From: Accumulibacter sp031732795
GTDB taxonomy: Bacteria; Pseudomonadota; Gammaproteobacteria; Burkholderiales; Rhodocyclaceae
Direction: 5' to 3'
Assembly: GCA_031732795.1 (NCBI GenBank)
Contig: JAVMKC010000031.1
Span: 1-64,000, forward strand
Length of the DNA: 64,000 bases
Positions 41,703 to 50,977 of this stretch are shown here, piece after piece. Below the pieces are notes generated by a model, which did no database searches, was not told the DNA's origin, and saw only the letters and a list, made by a program, of their open reading frames with translations. Position 1 is the stretch's first letter; the number at the start of each line of letters is the position of its first letter. The position numbers and the translations under genes are program-made.

Positions 41703-42935
41703 TTAATACTTGGCGAAAACAATGTCGGCCAAGGAGGTCAAACCGACGACGCGGAACAATTCGGCCAGCAAAAGATGCGGGTGACGGAAGACGATTTTTC
41801 GGCCTGATGTCTTTACGGAGTTCATGACATTGAGCAAGGCGCCGGCGCTAAGGAAGTCCATTCGGGTGACCTCGGAACAGTCAATGATTACCGGGTCGTG
41901 GGCGGCTGCGAAAACGAGCAGATCAGCAAAGCGGGTATTCTTGACCTCGCCTTTGAGCGGGTAAGCATCGCCGGTCAGCGTGTACTCGTCGGCCTGCGGC
42001 GGGGGCGTGACGGAGGCTTTGCTTGCCCGGGAGGCTTCCCAGGACGGCGGCGAGATTTCAAAAGTCACTGCGTAATTGATGGCCAGATCTTCGAACTCCT
42101 CGATCTGGCCATGTATTTGACATAGTTCCAGCTTCAGGAACCAGCATCCCCTGTCTTGGGCTTTGCCAAGAATGATGAACGGGTCGACCAGCGCTTCGAG
42201 CTCTTTCGTGCCCAACATGTCTACTTCGCGTCGATACTTGCGGGCTTGCTCCAGCAGATTCATCAACCGCTCACAGCCTTTGTCGTCCAGCGAATGGACT
42301 TTCGAAAGGTCGATGCGAAGACGGGGGTGGCGTTCGATGGCTTCACGCAGCGCTGCGAAACCCGCGTCATTGTCGCCGTAGAGTTCGCCTTTGAAGATGG
42401 TGGTGGCGATGGCCTTGACCGGTGGAGTGGTGGTAACCGTGGTCTGTCGCCAAGTGGGCGGAGATTTTTCGAAAGACGCGGCGTACTCCAATGACAAGGA
42501 TTCGAAATCCTCCTTTTTGCCGGTCAGTCGGAAAAAGTCGAACAGCAAAAGCCACAGCCGTTCGGCTTGCGTGGAGTCGTTGAAGCGGATAGCGTTTTCC
42601 AAGGTTTGTTGCACCAGCCGATCCTGGCCACTGGCGTATTGCATGGCCACTTCTTCCGCTTGGGCATCGATCGGATCAACTTCGGGTTCGACCTGCAATC
42701 CAGCGGAAAATTCGCTGAAAACAAACTCACTGATGGTCAGTGGACCAGAGTCGCTACTTGCCGCCGGGGTGTTGGAGGACAAAATTCCACTGGGCAAACT
42801 GGCCGGCAGTGGTTTCAGGCGCGCTCCGGGTTGAGCGGTGGGCGTCGGAGGTTTTTTTTCCGAAGGACGCGGGACGGCGGCCGGTTTGGCGACCATCTTT
42901 TTCTCAGGCGGCTTCTTGAAGAACGAAAAAACCAT
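41703..42935 (-). CDS. Tandem STAS-domain protein
   Basis: 410 residues. A basic, Pro/Ser-rich N-terminus (1-70) is followed by a helical region (about 85-150, DAQAEEVAMQYASGQDRLVQQTLENAIRFND) and two STAS-like domains, near 170-260 (LRIDLSKVHSLDDKGCERLMNLLEQAR) and 315-408 (PVIIDCSEVTRMDFLSAGALLNVMNSVKTSGRKIVFRHPHLLLAELFRVVGL). The second keeps a Ser at the usual phospho-site (DFLSAG); the first has DDKG. Such proteins may act as anti-sigma-antagonist-like regulators or lipid-binding switches. It precedes hslV by 31 bp on the same strand, so the three may be co-transcribed. Partner unknown. Confidence 0.82.
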   Translation of the reverse strand: MVFSFFKKPPEKKMVAKPAAVPRPSEKKPPTPTAQPGARLKPLPASLPSGILSSNTPAASSDSGPLTISEFVFSEFSAGLQVEPEVDPIDAQAEEVAMQYASGQDRLVQQTLENAIRFNDSTQAERLWLLLFDFFRLTGKKEDFESLSLEYAASFEKSPPTWRQTTVTTTPPVKAIATTIFKGELYGDNDAGFAALREAIERHPRLRIDLSKVHSLDDKGCERLMNLLEQARKYRREVDMLGTKELEALVDPFIILGKAQDRGCWFLKLELCQIHGQIEEFEDLAINYAVTFEISPPSWEASRASKASVTPPPQADEYTLTGDAYPLKGEVKNTRFADLLVFAAAHDPVIIDCSEVTRMDFLSAGALLNVMNSVKTSGRKIVFRHPHLLLAELFRVVGLTSLADIVFAKY

Positions 42936-43157
42936 GGGCGGTAGGAATGACGATTGTTTCTGTTCTATTCATGCGACGAACGTATCTTGTAACACATCAT
43001 CCAACGCACTGCAATTTCAATTGGATAGCAATGGTTCGCGATGTCATAGGATGGAGCGGCTGTATTTCGGGCGATGTCGCCGGATTTCTCAACGAAGTTC
43101 TGGGTCACATGACGAGACCGGGCAGAACGTGAGTTTCAACTGTCTGGAAACTGTCTG

Positions 43158-44213
43158 TTAAACGTCGTCATTAGCGTAATTTTCCTGAAAACAGGCGCGT
43201 ATGGCCAATATTTCATCCTGGTGTTTGAAGCATACTTCGACACAAGTGCCATCGAAGTGCGTATTGGCACCTTTCTCCAGAAAAGCGAAAGCTTTTTCGC
43301 AAGGCCAAGCGCGTTTGTACGGTCGTTCCGACATCAGCGCGTCGAACACGTCGGCAACGGCGACAATTCTGCCGCATATTGGAATGGCGTCGCCAGCCAA
43401 TCCGCGTGGATACCCCGTGCCGTCGAATTTTTCATGATGTGAATAGGCGATCAAGGCGCCCATTTGTAATACTTTCGATTCGCTGCCGTCCAGCAATTGA
43501 AAACCGAGTTGGGCGTGCCCTTTCATGACCGCGTATTCCTCTGGTGTCAGCCGACCTGGTTTGAGGAGAATCGAATCAGGAATGCCGATCTTGCCGATGT
43601 CGTGCATCGGCGCAGCCTTGAAAATCAGCTCCTGCGCTTCCTGTGGCAGACCAAGTTTCGCCGCGATGAGACGGCTGAGATGCGCAATGCGCTGAATATG
43701 CGCTCCGGTTTCAGGATCACGGAATTCGGCTGCTCGCGACATGCGGACCAGCAATTCCTGTTCCCGGGCATGAACCGTCGCCGTAGCTTTGGCCACTTCG
43801 TCGGCCAGCCAAGCCGCGCGGTCAGCTAGATGCCGGCGACTGGTGTTCAGCGCCAACATGTTGCGTACCCGCGCTGAAAATTCCATTCGGTCGACGGGTT
43901 TGGTCAGGAAGTCAGTCGCACCGAGCTCGAGCGCGCGATAACGTACTTCGCGATTGTCATTGGCGGTGATCATCAGGATCGGCAATTGATCACGCCCCGG
44001 AAATTTTCTGATGTGTCGGACAAAATCCAGACCATCGAGTTCCGGCATCATGTAATCAACAATGATCAAATCGGGCAGATTGTCCGAACACCATTGCAAA
44101 CCACGGGAAGATTCTTGAAACAGTACGGCTTCACAGTCCCCGAGCTTTGCAATCAAGGCCTTGAGCAGTGTCAGATTGATATCGCTGTCGTCGATGATCG
44201 CAATCCGGTGCAT
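43158..44213 (-). CDS. Response regulator with HD-GYP domain (c-di-GMP phosphodiesterase)
   Basis: 351 residues. Receiver (1-120): IIDDSDINLTLLKALI, phospho-Asp in DLIIVDYMMPELDG, Thr in LMITAND and Lys in FLTKPVD. A coiled linker leads to an HD-GYP domain (about 155-345): EFRDPETGAHIQRIAHLS, the HD pair in APMHDIGKIGIPDSIL, HAQLGFQLL, SHHEKFDGTGYPRGL (GYP intact), RIVAVADVFDAL. It should hydrolyse cyclic di-GMP under control of an unlinked sensor kinase. All catalytic residues appear present. Transcribed alone. Confidence 0.95.
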   Translation of the reverse strand: MHRIAIIDDSDINLTLLKALIAKLGDCEAVLFQESSRGLQWCSDNLPDLIIVDYMMPELDGLDFVRHIRKFPGRDQLPILMITANDNREVRYRALELGATDFLTKPVDRMEFSARVRNMLALNTSRRHLADRAAWLADEVAKATATVHAREQELLVRMSRAAEFRDPETGAHIQRIAHLSRLIAAKLGLPQEAQELIFKAAPMHDIGKIGIPDSILLKPGRLTPEEYAVMKGHAQLGFQLLDGSESKVLQMGALIAYSHHEKFDGTGYPRGLAGDAIPICGRIVAVADVFDALMSERPYKRAWPCEKAFAFLEKGANTHFDGTCVEVCFKHQDEILAIRACFQENYANDDV

Positions 44214-44331
44214 GCCAGTTCCCCAAGTCGTACAGGGTAGTATAGCAAGTGGAATTGCCGCTGCCGGAACAGCCTATCTTTGTGGGTATCTGCCGCGTTG
44301 ACGCGCAGGATGGTCATTGGAGATCAAAAAA

Positions 44332-44390
44332 ACCGCTACGGCAAAATCTTTCGCGCCCTGCTAACGACAGCCGAAAGGCGCCGTAGCGGT
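44332..44390. repeat. 59-bp two-tier inverted repeat
   Basis: Outer arms ACCGCTACGGC (44332-44342) and GCCGTAGCGGT (44380-44390) are perfect 11-bp complements; inside them CTTTCG (44348-44353) and CGAAAG (44372-44377) pair as well, leaving an 18-nt loop. It lies between the HD-GYP gene start and the small gene at 44580-44726. It could be a structured RNA, a protein-binding palindrome or a remnant of a mobile element; no T-run marks it as a terminator. Confidence 0.6.
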
Positions 44391-44579
44391 ACAGAGGAAA
44401 ACAGTTTTCAACGAGATGAATTCTTGGTTGATACAAAGGAGTATTGGGTTTGGTGACGAGATGACCTGAGAAATGTTCTAAAAATCATTTGATTGTTGAT
44501 GTTGTGCAAGTGCCATCGGCCCGGTGGTCGCCGGGTTGCAACAGATGTCGGAGACGATCGATCAGAGGAGCATCCTGGT

Positions 44580-44726
44580 CTATTTGGCGCGGTGATAAAT
44601 AACCAGGGCGGTGAAGGCGGCAATGGCGACCAAGGCAAGCGATTCGAGGTCGGGTATTTGTCCCGTTCCCGCAAATACGCGCATCGGAAAGAAAGCAAAC
44701 GGCAAAATGACACTTTGATTGAGCAT
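44580..44726 (-). CDS. Very small exported protein with PEP/IPTL-CTERM-like tail
   Basis: 48 residues from the ATG at 44726 (weak AAGAGA upstream). It starts with a signal-peptide-like MLNQSVILPFAFFPMRVFAG, then IPDLESLALVAIAAFTALVIYHRAK: a short proline motif, a membrane helix and a basic end. That is the architecture of PEP-CTERM and IPTL-CTERM sorting signals (for example VPEPSALALMGLSLVGLAARRRR in the gene at 61.3 kb), but almost nothing lies between signal peptide and tail. It could be a miniature exosortase substrate, a small membrane protein or the remnant of a longer gene. Too short for usual predictions; moderate confidence it is translated. Confidence 0.45.
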   Translation of the reverse strand: MLNQSVILPFAFFPMRVFAGTGQIPDLESLALVAIAAFTALVIYHRAK

Positions 44727-45363
44727 GGTAGTCTCTTGGTGGGAAAAGTGATTGCGGATCGGGATGGGCAGCTTGCCTGGCGAAGGTCGTTTGATGTATG
44801 ACATCCGAAGTGAAACCAAGGTGAAGGCTCTGCACCGACATCTCTACGGAATATGACTTTGTGTTTTCATGATCATTGGTCGAGATGATAGTGGCGGGTC
44901 TGAAACTGATCTAGACACGTGAATCGAGTTTTACAATTCGCTTCGAAACACGGGTTGCCGGGCTTTCTGGAAAATCTTCGAAACGCGATCTGCTTGTTTT
45001 TTGGTTATGGACATTGGTTTCGGTGTCCAACCGATCCCTGTTGTGCCAGAGGTGTCTGTCGTGTTTGTCCTGCGTGATTCGTGCCTGCTGACAGAGGTTT
45101 CAGCATCAGCAGCCGAAAATTCAGTCAGAGGAGTTTTCTTTGGCCTCGCTGGTCGACGAGCTTTGGTCAAAGCGAGTCTAAATCGAGGCACTGAGTCAGT
45201 CTTCGCCGAGCAGCCCGCATGTCGCGGGAAGGTACAGCTGGCAAGCGCGATGCAGTTTCGTATACGGGAATTTCGCTGAACGACCGCAGAGATTTTTGCG
45301 GACGACGGCGACAAGACGGTTTCTCCGACTTGCTACGGGAAAATGAATGATCAAGGAGATGGG
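44727..45363. other. Intergenic region upstream of nhaA
   Basis: About 640 bp without a gene I can support. Frames on either strand (for example plus 45001-45279) lack recognisable domains. Promoters for nhaA (plus) and the small protein (minus) should lie here. No sigma-54 type element was found for the small protein on the minus strand. Confidence 0.35.
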
Positions 45364-46554
45364 ATGAGCATCCTGCCGTCAGCGTTATCGGCAACTTTCG
45401 AACGCTTCGTTTCTTCCGAGCAGGCGGGTGGCAAGCTGTTGATTGTTTGCACGTTCCTATCGCTCGTTCTGAGCAATTCCCCGCTCGGTGAACCCTATTT
45501 GGCGTTTTGGGACGGCACGATCGCCCAGATGACACTCGAACACTGGGTGAATGATGGACTGATGGCGATCTTTTTCTTGCTGATTGGTCTGGAACTGGAG
45601 CGTGAGTTGTATGTTGGCGAACTGGCCAACTTCCGCTCAGCATTGCTGCCAATCGTGGCGGCGATTGGCGGTATGGTCACCCCCGCGTTTCTTCACTGGT
45701 TGTTCAACGGCGGGACGCCGACTCAGCCCGGGGTTGGCATTCCGATGGCTACCGATATCGCCTTTGCACTCGGCGCATTGGGCATGCTCGGCAATCGGGT
45801 GCCGCTTTCCCTGAAAGTGTTTGTTGTGGCGTTCGCCGTGATGGACGATCTGGGAGCGATCATTTTGATTGCCGTTTTTTATACCACCAAACTCTCGGTC
45901 ACCTATCTGGTTGGTGCCCTGGCAGTCTGGGGGCTGCTTTTGGCAATGAACAAAGTCCTGCGAATCATGACGTTGATTCCGTATCTGCTGGGTGGCGGCG
46001 TGATGTGGGGGCTGATGCTCAAGTCAGGAGTCCATGCCACCTTGGCCGGAGTGTTGCTGGCTTTCGCCATTCCCTTCTCGTCGGTCGATGAGGGTTCGCA
46101 ATCACCTTCACATCGTCTGGAACATTGGCTGCATTTGCCTGTTGCGTTGGTGATTTTGCCGGTTTTTGCGCTGGCCAATACCGGGATCGTCATTGGCGCG
46201 GATTGGCTGCAACAGTTGGCCAGCGTGAACAGTGCTGGTATTGCGGCCGGTCTGTTGATTGGCAAACCGGTCGGGGTGACGGTGTTTTGTGCGTTGGCGG
46301 TTGGCCTGGGGATTTGCCGTTTACCGGGCGATTTGAAATGGAACCATGTTTTCGGTGCCGGTCTGCTGGGTGGGATTGGTTTTACAATGTCAATTTTCAT
46401 CGCCAATCTGGCGTTTGTCGGCGATCCGGCATTGATCAAATCGTCGAAAATGGCGATTCTGGCCTCCTCGCTGCTGGCGGGTACGCTGGGCTTCTGGTGG
46501 CTCAAATCTTTCAGCCGACAGGATGGACGGGAGGCTGTCACGAGAAACGGATGA
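45364..46554 (+). CDS. nhaA: Na+/H+ antiporter NhaA
   Basis: 396 residues from the ATG at 45364, which has AAGGAG 5-6 bp upstream (an earlier ATG at 45343 is less likely). About 12 membrane segments. NhaA motifs: LMAIFFLLIGLELERELYVGEL, GVGIPMATDIAFALGALGMLG (with the ion-binding Asp), VAFAVMDDLGAIILIAVFY (second Asp pair) and SGVHATLAGVLLAFAIP. It exchanges two protons for one sodium at alkaline pH. Stand-alone gene. Confidence 0.96.
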   Translation: MSILPSALSATFERFVSSEQAGGKLLIVCTFLSLVLSNSPLGEPYLAFWDGTIAQMTLEHWVNDGLMAIFFLLIGLELERELYVGELANFRSALLPIVAAIGGMVTPAFLHWLFNGGTPTQPGVGIPMATDIAFALGALGMLGNRVPLSLKVFVVAFAVMDDLGAIILIAVFYTTKLSVTYLVGALAVWGLLLAMNKVLRIMTLIPYLLGGGVMWGLMLKSGVHATLAGVLLAFAIPFSSVDEGSQSPSHRLEHWLHLPVALVILPVFALANTGIVIGADWLQQLASVNSAGIAAGLLIGKPVGVTVFCALAVGLGICRLPGDLKWNHVFGAGLLGGIGFTMSIFIANLAFVGDPALIKSSKMAILASSLLAGTLGFWWLKSFSRQDGREAVTRNG

Positions 46555-46836
46555 TCGGAATCGGCTGGCATGGTTGGACAGAGCGCCGGATCCAGTGAAA
46601 ATTTCGACCATGATCGCCGGTGGCAGGGCAGGGTGGTCTAGAGCGTTCATTGGAATCAGGGCGCGACTGCCCGACCGGAAGTTTTCCCAGTCGGCTCGCT
46701 GGTGGAAAGTGTTCATTCCGGTACATGACGACTCATCGGTGACGCGAAGACGCGACGTGGACCACGGAAGATGGTCAAGCGCCGTTGGCCAACGTACAGA
46801 TGATTCTGGAGCGGTATAAACGGGAGGGTCGCGTCG

Positions 46837-48255
46837 ATGGGGCAGGAGATAGATCGACAGGAAATCGAACCCGGTGATCTTGAACGATTCGCGCAACGGC
46901 TGGCCGAAGAAACGGATCATGTCCGTGCCGCTCATGCGCGCGGCGAGTTTTCCAATCGCGGGCCGGTTGCCGGTTTCGAGCTCGAAGCCTGGCTGGTTGA
47001 TCGGCAGTTCCGTCCGGCACCGGACAATCTGTCGTTTATCGACCGTCTGGGCAGTCCCCTGGTCGTTCCCGAGTTGTCCCGTTTCAACGTCGAGTTCAAC
47101 GGTACGCCGCAAGTCTTGCAAGGCGGTGCGCTGACGAGGCTGGAAAATGAATTGCTCTCCACTTGGCGGCAGGCGCAAGAAGTCGCCGCGGACGGTGACA
47201 CTTCGTTGGTCGCCATCGGAACACTGCCAACCTTGCGCGAAGCCGATCTGTCGCTGGCGAACATGACGCCTCTGCGGCGTTACGCGCTCTTGAATCGACA
47301 GGTTTTGCAGTGTCGTGACGGCCGTCCGCTGCGCTTGTCGATCAGCGGCATCGAGGAACTGTCGACAATGCACGCTGATGTCATGCTCGAGGCGGCGGCG
47401 ACGTCTTTTCAGGTCCATCTGCAAATGCCGGCTCGCGAAGTGGTGCGCGCCTATAACGCGTCGTTGCTGTTGGCGGCACCGTTGGTGGCGCTGGCTGCCA
47501 ATTCCCCGTTGCTGTTCGGCAAGACGCTATGGCATGAAACGCGCATTCCCTTGTTCGAACAGTCGGTCGACTGCTGCCACCCTGATTTTCCCGGCTGCCG
47601 GCGGGTAACTTTCGGCACCGGTTATCTTGTCGATCCGACCGACGATTTCGTAGTCAATTTGCAGCGTTACCAAGTCTTGTTGCCGTTCATCCTGCCGGAA
47701 GCGCCGAGCGCGTACGCCCATTTGCGATTGCATAACGGTACCGTCTGGCGGTGGGTGCGGATGCTGATCGGTTTTGATGACGATTCGGCTCCCCATTTCC
47801 GGATCGAACAGCGCGTGATGCCCGCTGGGCCGAGCCTGATCGACATGATCGCCAACGCCGCTTTTTATTACGGGGCAGTCTACGGCTTGGCTCGACAGCC
47901 CGTGCCGCCGGAGTCCGGGTTGTCGTTTGATCAAATCCGCGACAATTTCTATCGAGCCGCTCGTGACGGATTGGCAGCGCCATTGCTGTGGCTCGACGGT
48001 CGGCGCAGAAGCGCTGCCGATCTGTTGAAACACCAGTTGCTGCCCTTGGCCGCGGAAGGATTGGCCGAGCTGCAGTTGGACGCTGGCGACCGCGAGCGCT
48101 ATCTGGCGGTGATCGCGGATCGTCTACGCTGTCGTCGGAATGGTGCACTGTGGCAATTGACACATTTTGCGCGACACGGGGACTTGAATCGCCTGACGGC
48201 TGACTATATTGATCAGCAAAGCCGTCTCCATCCCGTTCATGAATGGCCGTTATAA
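46837..48255 (+). CDS. Glutamate-cysteine ligase family (GCS2) carboxylate-amine ligase
   Basis: 472 residues from the ATG at 46837 with GGAGG about 9 bp upstream. GCS2-type fold: GPVAGFELEAWLVDRQFRPAP (metal-binding Glu pair), SRFNVEFNGTPQVLQGGALTRLENEL, SGIEELSTMHADVMLEAAATSFQVHLQMPA (core His and Gln), HLRLHNGTVWRWVRMLIGFDDDSAPHFRIEQRVMPAGPSLIDM (Arg-containing substrate region). The family joins a carboxylate, usually glutamate, to an amine using ATP. Whether it makes gamma-glutamylcysteine is unproven. An M14-type peptidase and a PilZ protein follow at 30- and 36-bp gaps. Confidence 0.85.
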   Translation: MGQEIDRQEIEPGDLERFAQRLAEETDHVRAAHARGEFSNRGPVAGFELEAWLVDRQFRPAPDNLSFIDRLGSPLVVPELSRFNVEFNGTPQVLQGGALTRLENELLSTWRQAQEVAADGDTSLVAIGTLPTLREADLSLANMTPLRRYALLNRQVLQCRDGRPLRLSISGIEELSTMHADVMLEAAATSFQVHLQMPAREVVRAYNASLLLAAPLVALAANSPLLFGKTLWHETRIPLFEQSVDCCHPDFPGCRRVTFGTGYLVDPTDDFVVNLQRYQVLLPFILPEAPSAYAHLRLHNGTVWRWVRMLIGFDDDSAPHFRIEQRVMPAGPSLIDMIANAAFYYGAVYGLARQPVPPESGLSFDQIRDNFYRAARDGLAAPLLWLDGRRRSAADLLKHQLLPLAAEGLAELQLDAGDRERYLAVIADRLRCRRNGALWQLTHFARHGDLNRLTADYIDQQSRLHPVHEWPL

Positions 48256-48285
48256 GCCACAGGCCCTGCTGCCGTCCGACCGATC

Positions 48286-49332
48286 ATGCTGACTCTTTTT
48301 TATGACACGCTTCCCGAGAATTTTCTCGATACCCCCGCGCGCGAACTGCACCGCTGTTTGCTCGGGCCAACCCTGATCCATTTGTCGGGCCGCCGTCCCC
48401 GACCGCTGTTCGTCTCGGTGTTGCTGCACGGCAACGAGGACTGTGGTCTGGTGGCGGTGCAGAACGTATTGCGTCGCTATCACGGACAAATGCTGCCGCG
48501 CGCGCTGTCGATACTGGTGGGCAATGTTGCCGCCGCCCGGCATGGCTTGCGCCGTCTCGATGAGCAACCGGATTACAACCGTGTCTGGCCGGGCAATGTC
48601 GCGCATGGACAAACTCCGGAACATGCGGCGATGTGCGAGGTGTATCGACAATTGGCCGAACGTGAGGTTTTTGCCAGTATCGATATTCATAACAATACCG
48701 GTCTCAATCCTCATTACGCCGTGGTCAATCGTCTTGATGCAGAGGTTCTGCATCTGGCACGATTGTTCGCGCGTACGGTGGTCTGGTTTCGGGGCCTGCC
48801 CGGCTCGCAGACCAACGCTTTTTCGCCACGCTGCCCGTCGGTGACGATCGAATGCGGTAAACCGGGGGTCGCGGCCAACGAAATTCAGGCGACGCGTTTT
48901 CTCGATGCCTGCCTGCATCTGGATCATTTTCCCGATCACCAGCCGAGTCCTGCCGATCTGGACGTCTACCATACCCTCGCCACCGTTCGTGTTTCGTCGC
49001 GGGCGAGCTTTGCTTTTGGCGACAGTCGGGCGGAAATCGATTTCGAACCGCGTCTTGATCATCTGAATTTTTGCCAACTCGCTGCCGGGACGGTTTTCGG
49101 TCGTTCACGCCTGCCTCATCCGCTGGAGGTTTACGACGAATCGGGGCAAGAGGTCAGCGACGATTTTTTTGTTTGTGACGACGGAATCCTTCGTCTGCGC
49201 CGCGCGGTCACGCCGGCGATGCTCAGCCTGGATCTGCGCGTCGTGCGTCAGGATTGTCTGTGTTACCTGATGGACCGGCTACCCGTATCTCACTGGTCGC
49301 AGACACGGCAGGTTCAATATACCGATGCCTGA
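48286..49332 (+). CDS. M14-family metallopeptidase / AstE-AspA-like deacylase
   Basis: 348 residues from the ATG at 48286. Zinc ligands fit the M14 succinylglutamate desuccinylase / aspartoacylase group: LLHGNEDCGLVAV (HxxE) and FASIDIHNNTGLNPHYAVV (third ligand His), with the catalytic Glu in SVTIECGKPGVAANE. The C-terminal ~120 residues form an extra beta domain. Such enzymes cleave amide bonds in small acylated amino acids or peptides. It lies 30 bp after the GCS2 ligase, so the pair could make and break the same amide. Substrate unknown; sure of the fold, unsure of the reaction. Confidence 0.85.
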   Translation: MLTLFYDTLPENFLDTPARELHRCLLGPTLIHLSGRRPRPLFVSVLLHGNEDCGLVAVQNVLRRYHGQMLPRALSILVGNVAAARHGLRRLDEQPDYNRVWPGNVAHGQTPEHAAMCEVYRQLAEREVFASIDIHNNTGLNPHYAVVNRLDAEVLHLARLFARTVVWFRGLPGSQTNAFSPRCPSVTIECGKPGVAANEIQATRFLDACLHLDHFPDHQPSPADLDVYHTLATVRVSSRASFAFGDSRAEIDFEPRLDHLNFCQLAAGTVFGRSRLPHPLEVYDESGQEVSDDFFVCDDGILRLRRAVTPAMLSLDLRVVRQDCLCYLMDRLPVSHWSQTRQVQYTDA

Positions 49333-49368
49333 CATGCAAAGTTGTCGGGTGGTCGGAGAGGAAAGGCC

Positions 49369-50112
49369 ATGAGCCAGCTCGCCGCTCTCTCCGAAGACGA
49401 AATCGAGGAGCGTTTCTGCATCAGCGGGCCGCGGGCGATCCAGTTTGTCTTGAAAGGACTGATGGACCGTCAGGAGAAGTTCACCGTGCAAATCGCTGCC
49501 AGCGGCGAACAATTTTTGACGATTCTGCTGGCCATCGATGCGGCCAATTCCCAATTGTTCATCGATTGCAGCGGCAGCGAATCGTTCAATCGACGTTTCA
49601 TCTACAGTTCGAGGAATCTGTTTCTTGCTCAGCCGGATGGGGTGCACCTGCAGTTTACGACCGGTGCACCGAGAGTGGTCGATTTTGGCGAAGCGCGCGC
49701 TTTTGCGTTGCCGTTGCCGATCCGGCTGATTCGTCGGCAGCGACGCGATTTTTTCCGTATCGAGACCCCGCGAGTCAAGCCGGTTTCCCTGCAGTGGCCT
49801 CGTGTCGACGGCCGGGTCGTCAAGCTGGCCGCACATGACATATCGGTTGCCGGCATCGGATTGAATGCCAGTGAGGATCACGGCTTGCAAGTCGGCGAGA
49901 TGCTGGAGTGCTGTCGACTTTTCTTGCCTGACGACGATCAGGATACCCTGGTATTGTCGGCGATCGTGCGCCACGTGACGCGGATGGAGCAGGCGCCGTT
50001 GAGCGTGCGTTGGCGGATCGGTCTGCAATTCGTCGAGGTGGCGCGCGCCGACGAGCGGCGTTTGCAACGCTATATCGCCTTTCGCGAACATCAACGCAAT
50101 GAATTGTGCTGA
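49369..50112 (+). CDS. PilZ-domain c-di-GMP receptor, YcgR-like
   Basis: 247 residues from the ATG at 49369 (GGAAAGG upstream). N-terminal YcgR-type domain (about 1-110) and a C-terminal PilZ domain with the c-di-GMP-binding motifs RRQRRDFFRIETP (RxxxR) and AAHDISVAGIGLNA (DxSxxG), ending RLQRYI. YcgR slows flagella when bound to c-di-GMP. It is downstream of the GCS2/M14 pair by 36 bp and convergent with the hydrolase. Binding residues are intact. Confidence 0.92.
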   Translation: MSQLAALSEDEIEERFCISGPRAIQFVLKGLMDRQEKFTVQIAASGEQFLTILLAIDAANSQLFIDCSGSESFNRRFIYSSRNLFLAQPDGVHLQFTTGAPRVVDFGEARAFALPLPIRLIRRQRRDFFRIETPRVKPVSLQWPRVDGRVVKLAAHDISVAGIGLNASEDHGLQVGEMLECCRLFLPDDDQDTLVLSAIVRHVTRMEQAPLSVRWRIGLQFVEVARADERRLQRYIAFREHQRNELC

Positions 50113-50129
50113 GAGGTTGGCCGGATCCT

Positions 50130-50939
50130 TCAGCCGTCGTCGAGAGTGGTCATGAATTGCTTCAGTTCGTCGGCAACGATCAGCGGCTGCTCAACCATCA
50201 TTGCGTGCCCGCAGTCGGCGATTTCGCGTTGCACAGCGTGTCGTAGCGCTGCGCGTAGCGGTGGTAGATTGCGCCGAGGGGTCATCCGGTCGCGGCGACC
50301 GACCAGCAGCAACACCGGGCAGTCCACCTGTGCCGCTGCCGCCAGACCGCGTTGATAATTGTGACAATTCGCCAGATCGATCGCCAGGGCGCCACGCGGA
50401 CTGCGCCGCATGATCGCCAGAACCGCGCCTGCCCCCCATACGCCGTGTCCGCCGCCGCCGCGCAATTGAAAACGTGGCGTCAGCGAATAGTCGGTGATCA
50501 GGCGATAAACGCTGTCCGCCTGATCCACCGCGCTGTTCAGCAAGGATTCGGCCACTGGCATTGGCGCTGAACTGCCCAGCAGCGCCAAGCCACTGATTCG
50601 CTGCGGATGTCTGGCGGCGCATTCCAGTGCCACCAGCGAGCCCATCGAATGGCCAGCAATCACTGCCCGCGCACAACCGGCGGTCTCGAGCAGTTCGGCC
50701 AGCCAGTCGGCCAGTGCCTCGATGCTTGCCAGTGGTGGACCTTCGGACAAGCCGTGGCCGGGCAAATCGGGAACCAGCACGGTACAGCCGGCGGCGGCCA
50801 GGGGGGCGATGACGGCGCGCCAAGCGTCGCGGTCGTTGGCCGCGCCGTGCACCAGGACCAGTGTCGGCCGACGGTTGGCCATGTCGAGCGAACCTGCTGT
50901 CGACAGGTGGCAACGTTGTCCGCGGACGATCAATTCCAT
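50130..50939 (-). CDS. Alpha/beta-fold hydrolase
   Basis: 269 residues. Alpha/beta hydrolase: oxyanion-loop region VLVHGAANDRDAW, VPDLPGHGLSEGPP, nucleophile elbow VIAGHSMGSLVALE (Ser), acid LLLVGRRDRMTPRR and His in IADCGHAMMVEQP. The cap is small. No secretion signal. Could be an esterase or haloperoxidase-like enzyme; the substrate cannot be told. Convergent with the PilZ gene; 39 bp downstream of the YdcH gene on the same strand. Confidence 0.9.
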   Translation of the reverse strand: MELIVRGQRCHLSTAGSLDMANRRPTLVLVHGAANDRDAWRAVIAPLAAAGCTVLVPDLPGHGLSEGPPLASIEALADWLAELLETAGCARAVIAGHSMGSLVALECAARHPQRISGLALLGSSAPMPVAESLLNSAVDQADSVYRLITDYSLTPRFQLRGGGGHGVWGAGAVLAIMRRSPRGALAIDLANCHNYQRGLAAAAQVDCPVLLLVGRRDRMTPRRNLPPLRAALRHAVQREIADCGHAMMVEQPLIVADELKQFMTTLDDG

Positions 50940-50977
50940 GTTCAGGGACGCGCTGTGATGGACCGGTGCGCCGACCT

